From Methylobacterium sp. (lineage in GTDB: Bacteria > Pseudomonadota > Alphaproteobacteria > Rhizobiales > Beijerinckiaceae): 64,000 nucleotides of DNA. A model generated the notes under the pieces. That model was not told the DNA's origin, did not search any database, and saw nothing but the letters and a program-made list of their open reading frames with translations. Shown here one piece after another: positions 1 through 8,636 of this stretch. How positions within the stretch are numbered: position 1 is the stretch's first letter; each line of letters begins with the position of its first letter. The stretch spans positions 104,271-168,270 of the forward strand of contig NZ_JAIETD010000041.1 of the NCBI RefSeq assembly GCF_019745455.1. Reading direction: 5' to 3'. The position numbers were made by a program, and so were the translations under genes.

Positions 1-1
1 G

Positions 2-1858
2 AGCGACCACGGCTTTGCGAATGCCGTCGTCGAGGTGCCCGAGCCCGCGCGGCAGCGCTCGGTCTGGGAAGTGAGGGAGGCATGCCTCAACATCATGATG
101 TCGACGAAGGGCGACGCCAAGCCCGTCTCCTTCATCGAGGATTGCGCGGTGCCGCTGGAGCACCTCGCCGACTACACCGATGCGGTCACGGACGTGTTCA
201 CCCGGCACGGCACGCGGGGCACCTGGTACGCCCACGCCTCGGTCGGCTGCCTGCACGTCCGCCCGATCCTCGACATGAAGCAGGGCGGCGACGTCGCCAA
301 GATGCGCTCCATCGCCGAGGAAGCCTCCGCCCTGGTGCGCCGGTTCAAGGGTTCCTATTCGGGCGAGCACGGCGACGGCATCTCGCGCTCCGAATATGTC
401 GAGCCCCTCTTCGGCGCGCGCCTGACCCGCGCCTTCGAGGCGGTGAAGGACGGCTTCGACCCCGACAACCGCCTGAACCCGGGCAAGATCGTGCGTCCGC
501 TCAAGATGGACGACCGCTCGCTGATGCGCTTCGCGCCGGGCTACGCCGTCACCGAGCCGGTGAAACCAGCCCTCGACTGGTCCGATTGGGGCGGCTTCGG
601 CGGCGCCGTGGAGATGTGCAACAACAACGGCACCTGCCGGAAGCGGGTGGGCGGAGCGATGTGCCCATCCTACCGGGCGACGGGCGAGGAGCAGCACCTC
701 ACCCGCGGCCGCGCGAATTCGCTGCGGCTCGCGATCTCCGGCCAGCTCGGGCCCGAGGCCTTCACCAGCCACGAGATGAAGCGGACCCTCGATCTCTGCG
801 TCTCCTGCAAGGCCTGCCGGCGGGAATGTCCCACGGGCGTCGACATGGCCAAGATGAAGGTCGAGTTCCTCCACCACTACCATGCCCGCCACGGGCTGCC
901 CCTCAAGGAGCGCCTGGTCGGCGAGCTGCCGCGCTATGCCGGCTTGGCGGCCAAGCTCGCCCCGCTCCTCAACCTGCGCGACCGCGTTCCCGCCCTGGCG
1001 CGGCTGTCGGAGCGGGTGGCCGGGCTCTCGGCGCGGCGGACCCTGCCGCCCTGGCGCCGCCCCTGGCGGGAGCAGGGGGAGGCGGCGCATCCCTCCGACG
1101 TCACCGGCGATTTCCGCGACATCATCCTGTTCGGCGACACCTTCAACCGCGCCTTCGAGCGCGAGAATTTGGAGGCAGCCGAGCGGGTGCTGGTCGCGGC
1201 TGGCTACCGGCTGCACCGGGTCTTTCCGCACCGGGGCAACCGTCCGCTCTGCTGCGGGCGGACCTATCTCGCCTCGGGCCAGACCGACCGCGCGCGCGCG
1301 GAGGCGCGCCGGACCATGGATGCCCTGCTCCCCTTCGTCCGGGCCGGGGCACGGGTCGTCGGGCTGGAGCCTTCGTGCCTCCTCACCTTCCGGGACGAGT
1401 TCGCAGCGCTCCTGCCCGGCGAGGACAGCGCCCGGCTCGCTGGTAGCAGCCTGCTCTTCGAGGAGTTGCTGGCCGCCGACCTTGCGGCCGGCCTGATCAC
1501 GCTGCCCCTCGCCGATCAGGGCGGGCGCGTCGCCCACCTCCACGGCCATTGCCACCAGAAATCCTTCGGCGCGATGGGCGCGGTGGAGTCCGTCCTGCGG
1601 GGGGTGCCCGGCCTCGACGTCCGGGTCATCGAATCGAGCTGCTGCGGCATGGCCGGCGCCTTCGGCTACGGCCGCGACACGATCGACGTGTCCTTCGCCA
1701 TGGCCGAGCTGTCGCTGTTCCCGGCCTTGCGGAAAGCCGGCCCGGACGACCTCGTCGTCGCCGACGGCACGAGCTGCCGGCATCAGATCCACGATGGGCT
1801 GGGCTTGCAGGCGCAGCATGTCGCGCGGGTCTTGGATGAGGCGCTGGTCGCGGCCTAG
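2..1858 (+). CDS. FAD-linked oxidase / Fe-S 2-hydroxyacid dehydrogenase fusion, 5' truncated
   Basis: The frame is open to the window edge, so the start lies outside; 618 residues are visible. The first ~180 residues match the C-terminal cap of GlcD/D-lactate-dehydrogenase-type flavoproteins, ending in a typical 'NRLNPGKIV' stretch. An iron-sulfur segment follows, with a CNNNGTC motif near residue 206 and a CVSCKACRRECP cluster near 266. Two cysteine-rich CCG motifs (CCGRTY near 417, CCGMAG near 547) are as in GlpC/LutA-type heterodisulfide-reductase domains. Full-length YdiJ-like fusions are near 1000 aa, so the FAD-binding half is probably beyond the edge. It likely oxidises a D-2-hydroxyacid and passes electrons to the respiratory chain. 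Its 3' end overlaps the convergent CoA-transferase by 4 nt. The substrate cannot be read from sequence. Confidence 0.85.
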   Translation, partial: SDHGFANAVVEVPEPARQRSVWEVREACLNIMMSTKGDAKPVSFIEDCAVPLEHLADYTDAVTDVFTRHGTRGTWYAHASVGCLHVRPILDMKQGGDVAKMRSIAEEASALVRRFKGSYSGEHGDGISRSEYVEPLFGARLTRAFEAVKDGFDPDNRLNPGKIVRPLKMDDRSLMRFAPGYAVTEPVKPALDWSDWGGFGGAVEMCNNNGTCRKRVGGAMCPSYRATGEEQHLTRGRANSLRLAISGQLGPEAFTSHEMKRTLDLCVSCKACRRECPTGVDMAKMKVEFLHHYHARHGLPLKERLVGELPRYAGLAAKLAPLLNLRDRVPALARLSERVAGLSARRTLPPWRRPWREQGEAAHPSDVTGDFRDIILFGDTFNRAFERENLEAAERVLVAAGYRLHRVFPHRGNRPLCCGRTYLASGQTDRARAEARRTMDALLPFVRAGARVVGLEPSCLLTFRDEFAALLPGEDSARLAGSSLLFEELLAADLAAGLITLPLADQGGRVAHLHGHCHQKSFGAMGAVESVLRGVPGLDVRVIESSCCGMAGAFGYGRDTIDVSFAMAELSLFPALRKAGPDDLVVADGTSCRHQIHDGLGLQAQHVARVLDEALVAA

Positions 1859-3081
1859 GCCAGGGTCTCGCGAATGATGCCGCGCGCGAAGAAGCCGTCG
1901 ATCGCCGCATCAGCGTAGCCTGCGTCCCGCAGGATCGCGCGGCTGTGCTCGCCGAGGAGCGGGGACGGGCCGTGCACGCGGCCCGGCGTGTGCGAGAACT
2001 TCACGGGAAAGCCCAGCGTCTGCACCGCGCCGATGCGGGTGTGCTCGACCTCGACGACCATCTCGCGGGCCAAGGCCTGCGGATCGCGGTGCATCGCGAG
2101 CACGTCGAGGACGGGACCGGCGGGCACGCCGCCTTCCTCCAGCCGCGTGAGCAAAGCCTCGGAGGAGTCCTGTCGAAAATGCGGGGCGAGCGCCGCCGCG
2201 AGGGCGGCCCGGTTCTCCATCCGGTCGGCATTGCGGGCGAACCGCGGATCGTCGACCAACACCTCGGCGCCAAGCACCGTAAGCAGGCGCAGCCAGTTGG
2301 TCTGGTTGGCCGCGCCCACCGTGATCCAGCCATCGGCAGTCCGGAAGGCCTCGTAGGGGGCGTTGAGCGGATGGGCCGAGCCCATCGGGCCGGGCGCCAT
2401 GCCCGTCGCCATGGCGATGGCCGATTGCCAATAGGTCAGGGTGATGCCGGCCTCGAACAGCGAGGTATCCACCGACTGCCCCTCCCCCGTCTTCAGCCGA
2501 TGGGTGTAGGCCGCGAGCACGCCCATGGCCGCGAGGATCCCGGCGGTGATGTCGGTGACCGGCGCGCCGCACTTCATCGGCGCCTCGCCCGGACCAGCGC
2601 CTGTCACGCTCATCAACCCGCTCATGCCCTGCGCCACGAGGTCGAAGCCCGGCCGCTCCGCGTAGGGGCCGCTGCGTCCGAAGCCCGAGAGCGCGCAATA
2701 GATGAGCTGCGGGAATTCGCGCTTGAGGGTGCCGTAGCCGAGCCCGAGCCGCTCCATCGTGCCGGCCCGGTAATTCTCGATCAGCACGTCGGCATCCGCC
2801 AGCAGCCGGCGCAGGATCACGACGCCTTCGGGGTTCTTGAGGTCCAGCGCGATGCCGCTCTTGCCCCGGTTCATCATCATGTAGGCGGCGCTCTCGCCCT
2901 CGATCGCGGGCGGTACCGAGCGGCGGGTGTCGTCGCCGCCCTCGATCTTCTCGACCTTGATCACCTCGGCGCCCATGTCGCCGAGCATCAGGCCGCAGAC
3001 CGGCCCCGCCATGATGTGGGCGAGCTCGATGACCCTGAGGCCGCGCAGAGGCCCCTGTTTTTCCGATGCGCTCCGCGCCAT
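1855..3081 (-). CDS. CaiB/BaiF family (class III) CoA-transferase
   Basis: A 408-residue protein, the usual size for formyl-CoA-transferase relatives. The N-terminus has the family hallmark GLRVIELAHIMAGP (residues 14-27) followed by GDMGAEVIKVE. Asp147 in GFDLVAQ is the likely catalytic aspartate that forms the acyl anhydride. The ATG at 3081 is chosen because family similarity begins within about a dozen residues of it; upstream in-frame sequence shows no homology. Class III enzymes move CoA between carboxylic acids such as formate/oxalate, succinate/itaconate or carnitine. The divergent TctCBA transporter and neighbouring 2-hydroxyacid dehydrogenase suggest activation of an imported organic acid. 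Substrate unknown. Confidence 0.88.
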   Translation of the reverse strand: MARSASEKQGPLRGLRVIELAHIMAGPVCGLMLGDMGAEVIKVEKIEGGDDTRRSVPPAIEGESAAYMMMNRGKSGIALDLKNPEGVVILRRLLADADVLIENYRAGTMERLGLGYGTLKREFPQLIYCALSGFGRSGPYAERPGFDLVAQGMSGLMSVTGAGPGEAPMKCGAPVTDITAGILAAMGVLAAYTHRLKTGEGQSVDTSLFEAGITLTYWQSAIAMATGMAPGPMGSAHPLNAPYEAFRTADGWITVGAANQTNWLRLLTVLGAEVLVDDPRFARNADRMENRAALAAALAPHFRQDSSEALLTRLEEGGVPAGPVLDVLAMHRDPQALAREMVVEVEHTRIGAVQTLGFPVKFSHTPGRVHGPSPLLGEHSRAILRDAGYADAAIDGFFARGIIRETLA

Positions 3082-3342
3082 GCTGGCCCTCGTCCGTTCT
3101 TGGCCTGCCGCGAGAGGCGCGTTTATCCTCGCGCATCCCGGTCCCAGAGTCGCCGCCTTAAGCCCTTGACGGTTCAAAACGATTGTCGAGCTTGTCCGGT
3201 CCCTTGAACCTGTGGAATTTATCATACAAGCTTGCGTTGACGGCGAGGCGAACGTCCCGGCCGGTTGCCAACGACTTCCAAAGCCTCGTACCTGTCGCAT
3301 GACGATGGTGCCGAAAAGAGCACCTTTCAGAGGAAGACGCCC
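3082..3342. promoter_or_regulatory. Divergent promoter region between CoA-transferase and tctC
   Basis: This 261-bp gap is locally AT-richer than its surroundings, around 3205-3235. It contains the inverted pair GCTTGT (3190-3195) / ACAAGC (3226-3231) and the 8-bp palindrome CAAGCTTG (3227-3234). Such TTGT...ACAA arms resemble operators of GntR/FCD-type regulators, but no regulator gene lies nearby. An AGGAAG Shine-Dalgarno sequence (3331-3336) precedes the tctC start. Confidence 0.4.
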
Positions 3343-4329
3343 ATGAGACGCTTCGTGAAGGCGGCCGTGCTGGCCGCGGCGCTGCCGGTGGCGTCGGCCC
3401 AGGCCTGGGAACCGACGAAACCCATCGAGATCATCGTACCGTTCCCGCCCGGCGGCTCGTCCGACCAGATGGCGCGGACGATCCAGGGCGCGATCCAGAA
3501 GAACAATCTCGTCTCGCAGCCGATCATCATCGTGAACAAGCCGGCCGCGGCCGGCGGCGAAGCGATGCTCGACATCCAGAAATCGGCCGGCGACCCTCAC
3601 AAGCTGATCACCACGTCGAGCGGCATCTACATGACCCCGCTCGCGACCAAGCTCCCGGTGAGCTGGAAGAACTTCACGCCTGTGGCGATGATGGCCCAGG
3701 ACGCCTTCCTGCTCTGGGTGAATGCGAGCCAGCCCTACAAGACGGCCAAGGACTTCGTTGAAGCGGCCAAGACTGCGAACCCGCCTCTGAAGACCGGCGG
3801 CAACGGCTCGAAGCGCGAGGACCACCTGATCTCCGTCACGATGGAGCAGGCGGCCGGCATCAAGATCACCTACATCCCCTACCAGGGCGGCGGGCCGTCC
3901 TCTGTCCAGCTCGCGGGCGGGCATATCGACGCCAACATGAACAACCCGGCCGAGGAGATCGCCAATTGGCGATCCGGCGCCGTCAAGCCCCTCTGTGTGT
4001 TCTCGGACAAGCCCCTGACCTACACGCAGAAGATCACTGCCGACATGGCATGGTCCGACGTCCCGACCTGCGTGTCGCAGGGGCTCGATGTGAACTACCA
4101 GATGCTGCGCGGCATGTTCATGCCGGGCAAGGTCACGCCCGAGCAGCAGGCCTTCTATGTCGAGCTCTTCCGGAAGGTGTCCGAGACGCCCGATTGGAAG
4201 GCCTATGTCGAGCGCAACGCCCTCGTGCCCGACTTCCGCTCGGGCCAGGCCTTCGTCGAGTTCCTCACGACCGACGAGCAGAAGCACAAGGACCTGATGG
4301 GCAAGGCCGGTTTCATCGGCACCAACTGA
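3343..4329 (+). CDS. tctC: Tripartite tricarboxylate transporter substrate-binding protein (TctC/Bug family)
   Basis: Periplasmic solute-binding protein of the TTT transporter class, 328 aa, normal for the family. ATG 3343 is chosen over in-frame sequence from 3265 because it gives a clean Sec signal peptide (MRRFVKAAVLAAALPVASAQA, cut before WEP) and has AGGAAG about 7 nt upstream. The mature start 'KPIEIIVPFPPGGSSDQMAR' is the Bug-family signature, with the conserved PGG turn that contacts ligand carboxylates. It is followed by tctB and tctA in the same orientation. The family binds citrate, other dicarboxylates and aromatic acids, so the ligand is not inferable. Confidence 0.9.
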   Translation: MRRFVKAAVLAAALPVASAQAWEPTKPIEIIVPFPPGGSSDQMARTIQGAIQKNNLVSQPIIIVNKPAAAGGEAMLDIQKSAGDPHKLITTSSGIYMTPLATKLPVSWKNFTPVAMMAQDAFLLWVNASQPYKTAKDFVEAAKTANPPLKTGGNGSKREDHLISVTMEQAAGIKITYIPYQGGGPSSVQLAGGHIDANMNNPAEEIANWRSGAVKPLCVFSDKPLTYTQKITADMAWSDVPTCVSQGLDVNYQMLRGMFMPGKVTPEQQAFYVELFRKVSETPDWKAYVERNALVPDFRSGQAFVEFLTTDEQKHKDLMGKAGFIGTN

Positions 4330-4384
4330 GTCCTGTCGCGGACCCGGCCCGCCGGGTCCGCCTCCTCTCTCCCCAAACGAGTTG

Positions 4385-4885
4385 ATGATGGCGGATGCCT
4401 CTGACACGGCTCCCGAGGCCGGCCTGTCGCGCCGGATCGTGGAGATCATCGTCGCCCTGATCCTGATGGCGCTCTCGGCGATGGTGCTGTGGGATTCCTA
4501 CGAGCGCGGGGCGGGCTGGGACGGCGGCCCGCAGAACGGGTTCTTCCCGGCCCGGGTCGGTTGGATCCTGCTCATCGCCGCAATCGCCGCCTTCGTGAGC
4601 GCCATCCGGCGCGAGGACAGCGTCTTCGTCACCTACGGCCAGCTTCGCCTGGTCGGCTCCGTCTTCGCGCCGCTGTTCCTCTATGTCCTCGCCATCGAGT
4701 TCCTCGGCATCTACGCCGCCTCGGCCCTGTTCATGGCCGTGTTCATGGTGATGCTCGGCGAGTTCCGGTGGTGGCAGACGCTGCTCGCGGTAATCGCCGT
4801 GCCGGTCGTCTGCTTCTGGGTGTTCGAGATCCAGTTCCGGTTGTCCCTGCCCAAGGGGCCGGTCGAGGCGATGCTCGGCTTCTAG
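4385..4885 (+). CDS. tctB: Tripartite tricarboxylate transporter small membrane subunit (TctB family)
   Basis: About 166 residues with four predicted membrane segments, matching the small permease subunit of TTT systems. Two adjacent ATGs (4385, 4388) are possible starts. The order tctC-tctB-tctA with short gaps (55 and 30 nt) is the standard operon. Helices are visible around residues 20-35, 55-75, 85-100 and 115-155, with N-terminal acidic residues on the cytosolic side. TctB is divergent between species, so the call leans on topology and position as much as on residues. Confidence 0.85.
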   Translation: MMADASDTAPEAGLSRRIVEIIVALILMALSAMVLWDSYERGAGWDGGPQNGFFPARVGWILLIAAIAAFVSAIRREDSVFVTYGQLRLVGSVFAPLFLYVLAIEFLGIYAASALFMAVFMVMLGEFRWWQTLLAVIAVPVVCFWVFEIQFRLSLPKGPVEAMLGF

Positions 4886-4915
4886 ATCAGTCAGAAATAA
4901 GTTCAGGAAACCGCC

Positions 4916-6442
4916 ATGGACGATCTCAACCAGCTCCTGTTGGGCTTCCAGGTCGCTTTGTCCTGGACCAACGTCATGTTCATGGTCGTCGGCGTGCTGC
5001 TCGGCATCGTCGTCGGCGTATTGCCAGGGCTCGGCGGCCCCAACGGCGTCGCGATCCTGCTGCCGCTCACCTTCGGCATGGATCCCACCTCGGCGATCAT
5101 CCTGCTGTCGTCGATCTACTGGGGGGCACTGTTCGGCGGCGCCATCACGTCGATCCTGTTCAACATCCCCGGGGAGGCGTGGTCCGTCGCCACCACCTTC
5201 GACGGCTACCCGATGGCGCAGCAGGGACGAGCGGGCGAGGCGCTCACGGCGGCCTTCACCGCCTCCTTCATCGGCGCGCTCTCGGGCGTGGTCCTCATCA
5301 CCTTCGTGGCGCCGCTGGTGGCGAAACTCGCCCTGCGCTTCGGGCCGGCCGAGTTCTTCGGCGTGTTCTTCCTGACGTTCTGCTCCTTCATCGGCATGGG
5401 CAAGGAGAACAAGGCCAAGATCGTCGCATCCCTGGCAATCGGGTTCCTCCTCGCCGCGGTCGGCCTCGACACCATCTCGGGCGATCTGCGCCTGACTTTC
5501 GGATCGAGCGAGCTCATCAAGGGCTTCGACTTCCTCGTGGTCGTGATCGGCCTGTTCGGCGTCTCCGAGATTCTGCTCACCATCGAGGAGGGACTGCACT
5601 TCAAAGGAAAGAAAGCGGCGATCGATCTCAAGGTGGTGTTGCGCACCTGGGCCTCGCTGCCGCGCTACTGGGCGACCCTGATCCGCTCCTCGATCGTGGG
5701 GATGTGGATGGGCGTGACCCCGGGCGGCGCCATCGCGGCCTCCTTCATGGGCTACGGCCTCGCCAAGCGCTTCTCGCGGAACCCCGAGAATTTCGGGCGT
5801 GGCGAGATGGAGGGCGTGCTCGCACCCGAGACCGCCGCCCATGCCGCCGGCACCTCGGCGCTGCTGCCGATGCTGGCGCTCGGCATCCCGGGCTCGGCTA
5901 CCGCGGCGGTGCTGCTCGGCGGCCTGATGATCTGGGGCCTCCAGCCCGGCCCGCTCCTGTTCATCGAGAACAAGGAGTTCGTCTGGGGCCTGATCGCCTC
6001 GATGTATCTCGGCAACATCGCAGGGCTGCTGATCGTGCTCGCCACCGTGCCGGTCTTCGCCGCGATCATGCGCATTCCGTTCGCGCTGGTGGCGCCGATC
6101 ATCCTGATCGTCTGCGCCATCGGCGCCTACACGGTGGAATCCTCGCGCTTCGACATCTGGCTGATGCTGATCTTCGGTGTCATCGGCTACGTCTTCAAGA
6201 AGCTCGATTATCCGCTCGCGCCACTCGTCCTTGCCATCGTGCTCGGCGACCGCGCGGAGGACGCTTTCCGGCAGGCGCTCCTCGGCTCGGGCGGCAACCT
6301 CTCGGTCTTCTTCTCGAACGGACTCGTCTCGACCCTGATGGTGATGGGGCTGCTGCTGCTGTTCTGGGGACCGCTCAGCGCTGGCCGCCGCCTCGTCATG
6401 CGCAAGGTGACACCGACACGTTCGGCGCCGGCCTCATCCTGA
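4916..6442 (+). CDS. tctA: Tripartite tricarboxylate transporter large permease (TctA family)
   Basis: A 508-residue polytopic membrane protein with the TctA hallmarks: a first glycine-rich loop (GVLPGLGGPNGVAILLPLTF, near residue 40) and a second inverted-repeat copy near residue 260-320 (GVTPGGAIAASF, then 'LALGIPGSATAAVLLGGLM'). These form the substrate/sodium pathway. It is the last gene of the tctCBA operon, 30 nt after tctB. With TctC it would catalyse sodium- or proton-driven uptake of an organic acid. Confidence 0.92.
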   Translation: MDDLNQLLLGFQVALSWTNVMFMVVGVLLGIVVGVLPGLGGPNGVAILLPLTFGMDPTSAIILLSSIYWGALFGGAITSILFNIPGEAWSVATTFDGYPMAQQGRAGEALTAAFTASFIGALSGVVLITFVAPLVAKLALRFGPAEFFGVFFLTFCSFIGMGKENKAKIVASLAIGFLLAAVGLDTISGDLRLTFGSSELIKGFDFLVVVIGLFGVSEILLTIEEGLHFKGKKAAIDLKVVLRTWASLPRYWATLIRSSIVGMWMGVTPGGAIAASFMGYGLAKRFSRNPENFGRGEMEGVLAPETAAHAAGTSALLPMLALGIPGSATAAVLLGGLMIWGLQPGPLLFIENKEFVWGLIASMYLGNIAGLLIVLATVPVFAAIMRIPFALVAPIILIVCAIGAYTVESSRFDIWLMLIFGVIGYVFKKLDYPLAPLVLAIVLGDRAEDAFRQALLGSGGNLSVFFSNGLVSTLMVMGLLLLFWGPLSAGRRLVMRKVTPTRSAPASS

Positions 6443-6543
6443 GGCGGGCTGACCGGCCGTGAAAACCGCTGAAGACGAGAACCGCGAGGGATGAGCCGCC
6501 GTACGGCCGGACACCGCTGAACCGCACGTTTTCGGGGGCTGCC

Positions 6544-6619
6544 TGGTGGAGCTGAGCGGGATCGAACCGCTGACCTCCGCAGTGCGATTGCGGCGCTCTC
6601 CCATCTGAGCTACAGCCCC
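6544..6619 (-). tRNA. tRNA-Ala (anticodon CGC)
   Basis: The minus strand folds as a 76-nt cloverleaf including an encoded CCA. The acceptor stem GGGGCTG/CAGCTCC contains the G3:U70 wobble that identifies alanine tRNAs. The anticodon stem CCGCA/TGCGG carries loop ATCGCAC, so the anticodon is CGC reading GCG. The T arm has GTTCGATCC. It sits alone between tctA and yggT. Confidence 0.95.
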
Positions 6620-6739
6620 GTTCCGAGGTCGGAGCGTTCTATGCTTTGGCGCCTTGGCCTGTCAATTCCGTAAAATTTCCTCCGTCACCGCGCCGTCGGC
6701 GCGCCGAGGACGGACGGACCGGGGACATCAGATTCGCGC

Positions 6740-7042
6740 ATGAACGCCTTCATCTGGCTCTTCGACACCGTGATCCAGCTCTATATCTACGTCTTGATCG
6801 CCAGCGCGGTCTTGAGCTGGCTGGTGGCCTTCAACGTCGTGAACGTGCGCAACCCGATCGTGTCGCAGATCGGCGAGGTGCTCTATCGGCTGACGGAACC
6901 GGTGCTCCGGCCGATCCGCAACATCTTGCCCAATCTCGGCGGTGTCGACCTCTCGCCGATCGTCCTCGTGCTGCTGCTCCTGTTCGCGAGCAGGCTGCTC
7001 CACGAGTTCCTGCCGGTGCAAACGACGGTCTACACACGCTGA
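6740..7042 (+). CDS. YggT family membrane protein
   Basis: A 100-residue protein with two hydrophobic segments (residues ~5-30 and 72-92). The conserved YggT core is LTEPVLRPIRNILPNLGGVDLSPIV. The family is widespread in bacteria and chloroplasts and has been linked to osmotic tolerance and membrane or cell-division functions, without a settled mechanism. It stands between tRNA-Ala and mesaconyl-CoA hydratase on the same strand with a 45-nt gap, so cotranscription is possible but functional linkage is not evident. Confidence 0.88.
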   Translation: MNAFIWLFDTVIQLYIYVLIASAVLSWLVAFNVVNVRNPIVSQIGEVLYRLTEPVLRPIRNILPNLGGVDLSPIVLVLLLLFASRLLHEFLPVQTTVYTR

Positions 7043-7087
7043 TCGTCGGCACACCTGCACGGACCGAATCTTCTCGAGGACGACCCA

Positions 7088-8134
7088 ATGAAAACCAATC
7101 CCGGCCGCTTCTTCGAGGATTACCGCCTCGGCGAGACCATCCGCCATGCCACGCCGCGGACGGCGACGAGCGGCGACGTCGCGCTCTACACGGCGCTCTA
7201 CGGGTCCCGATTCGTCGTTCAGTCGTCGGACGCCTTCGCGAAGGCGATCGGCTACCCGCAGAGCCCACTTGACGATCTCCTCACCTTCCACATCGTGTTC
7301 GGCAAGACCGTACCGGACATCTCGCTGAACGCATTGGCCAATCTCGGCTATGCCGAGGGCGGCTTCCGCCGGCCGGTCTATCCCGGCGAGACGCTCTCCA
7401 CCGTCTCCGAGGTGATCGGGCTGAAGGAGAGCTCGAACCGCCAGACCGGCGTGGTCTATGTGCGCTCGACCGGCTCCGACGCCGACGGCGAGACGGTCCT
7501 GAGCTATTGCCGCTGGGTCCTGGTGCGCAAACGCGACCCCGAGGCGAAGATCGCGCAGGAATACGTGCCGACCTTCGCCAAGGTCGTCGATCCGGCGGAC
7601 CTTGCAGGCGCGCTTCCCGCGCTCGACATCTCGGCCTACGATCTCGATCTCGCAGGGAGCCCGCATCGCTTCTCCGACTACGTGGCCGGCGAGAAGATCG
7701 ACCACGTCGACGGCATGACCGTCGAGGAGGCCGAGCACCAGATCGCGACGCGCCTCTACCAGAACACCGCCAAGGTCCATTTCGACGCCCATGCGGTGAA
7801 GGATACGCGCTTCGGCCGCCGCCTGATTTATGGCGGCCACGTCATTTCGCTCGCCCGCGCCCTGAGCTTCAACGGCCTCGCCAACGCCTTCGCCCTCGCC
7901 GGCATCAATGCCGGCCGCCACGTCGCGCCGCTCTTTGCCGGCGATACGGTCTATGCCTGGAGCGAGGTGCTGGAGACCGCCGAACTGCCCGGTCGCAGCG
8001 ACATCGGGGCTCTGCGCCTGCGCACGGTGGCGACCAAGAACCAGCCCTGCGGCAACCATCCCGACAAGCAGGGCGATGGCTACGACCCGGCCGTCATCCT
8101 CGATCTCGACTATTGGGCGTTCATCCCGCGCTAG
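7088..8134 (+). CDS. mch: Mesaconyl-CoA hydratase (MaoC-like double-hotdog)
   Basis: A 348-residue tandem MaoC/hotdog protein, the size of mesaconyl-CoA hydratase (EC 4.2.1.148). Recognisable stretches are 'FFEDYRLGETIRHATPRT' at the N-terminus, 'PVYPGETL' near residue 100, and a second domain with 'GEKIDHVDGMTVEEAEH' and 'YGGHVISLARALSFNGLANAF'. The enzyme interconverts mesaconyl-CoA and beta-methylmalyl-CoA in the ethylmalonyl-CoA pathway, which methylotrophic alphaproteobacteria use to regenerate glyoxylate for the serine cycle. Its presence agrees with gckA at 22.4 kb. A distant alternative is another MaoC dehydratase, but full-length similarity favours this call. Confidence 0.85.
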   Translation: MKTNPGRFFEDYRLGETIRHATPRTATSGDVALYTALYGSRFVVQSSDAFAKAIGYPQSPLDDLLTFHIVFGKTVPDISLNALANLGYAEGGFRRPVYPGETLSTVSEVIGLKESSNRQTGVVYVRSTGSDADGETVLSYCRWVLVRKRDPEAKIAQEYVPTFAKVVDPADLAGALPALDISAYDLDLAGSPHRFSDYVAGEKIDHVDGMTVEEAEHQIATRLYQNTAKVHFDAHAVKDTRFGRRLIYGGHVISLARALSFNGLANAFALAGINAGRHVAPLFAGDTVYAWSEVLETAELPGRSDIGALRLRTVATKNQPCGNHPDKQGDGYDPAVILDLDYWAFIPR

Positions 8135-8187
8135 CGAGATGCTCCATCCTGCCCGAGATCGCTCGACGCACGATCCGAGCCTCAGCC

Positions 8188-8337
8188 CTAATAACCGGGC
8201 CCGTTTGCGCGATTTGAGACCTCGACCGCTCGGGCCGTTTGTCGTGGATCGTGAGCGGTCAGCCCGCAGATCATCAGCCCAGCCGCAAGGGCGATGGTCG
8301 GGTCCAGGGCGAGCAGGAAAATCTCTCCACGGCTCAT
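8188..8337 (-). CDS. Putative 49-residue membrane protein
   Basis: A short frame starting ATG at 8337 and ending TAG at 8188-8190. It encodes 49 residues with a hydrophobic stretch (IFLLALDPTIALAAGLMICG, residues 6-25) and a polar tail. Its ATG overlaps the TGA of the preceding 91-residue frame (ATGA, 8337-8334), a common sign of translational coupling. Codon third positions are mostly G/C, like nearby genes. No family recognised; the call rests on coupling, hydrophobicity and codon use. Confidence 0.35.
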   Translation of the reverse strand: MSRGEIFLLALDPTIALAAGLMICGLTAHDPRQTARAVEVSNRANGPGY

Positions 8338-8609
8338 TCTACCGGCCTCCCGAGAATACGCACCGCAAGGTTGTGTAGGCCGATCCCGACTACGAGGAAT
8401 GACAACGCCGCACTCGCCGCCGCCAGGGCCCCTCGCCCGGCAGCCCCTGGAATGCCGAACGCGACAGCTGCAATCGGCGTTATGAAGCCAGCTGCCACCG
8501 AAGCGATGACGACGCCGTTCGACGTCGCCGCCACCGAAGCGTTTTCGTCCGCTCGTTGTGAATCAAACTCATCGGCTGCATCTGGCATGGGATGCAAGCC
8601 ATCGCACAA
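8334..8609 (-). CDS. Putative small membrane protein, 91 aa
   Basis: This frame encodes 91 residues: an acidic N-terminal tail, then two hydrophobic segments (about residues 31-55 and 60-85, rich in Ala, Val, Ile and Gly). A second Met at residue 8 (8588) may be the real start. It follows the TSUP transporter by 27 nt on the same strand and overlaps the next small frame by ATGA. A plus-strand frame covering the same bases lacks protein-like composition. No known family is recognised. Confidence 0.45.
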   Translation of the reverse strand: MCDGLHPMPDAADEFDSQRADENASVAATSNGVVIASVAAGFITPIAAVAFGIPGAAGRGALAAASAALSFLVVGIGLHNLAVRILGRPVE

Positions 8610-8636
8610 TCGTCGTGCCTGGTGCGATCCAGAGCT

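Noticed and set aside
3082..4449. N-terminal extension of the CoA-transferase frame through the tctC region
   Set aside because: The extension is antisense to a clear TctC protein and has no family similarity; homology starts at ATG 3081.
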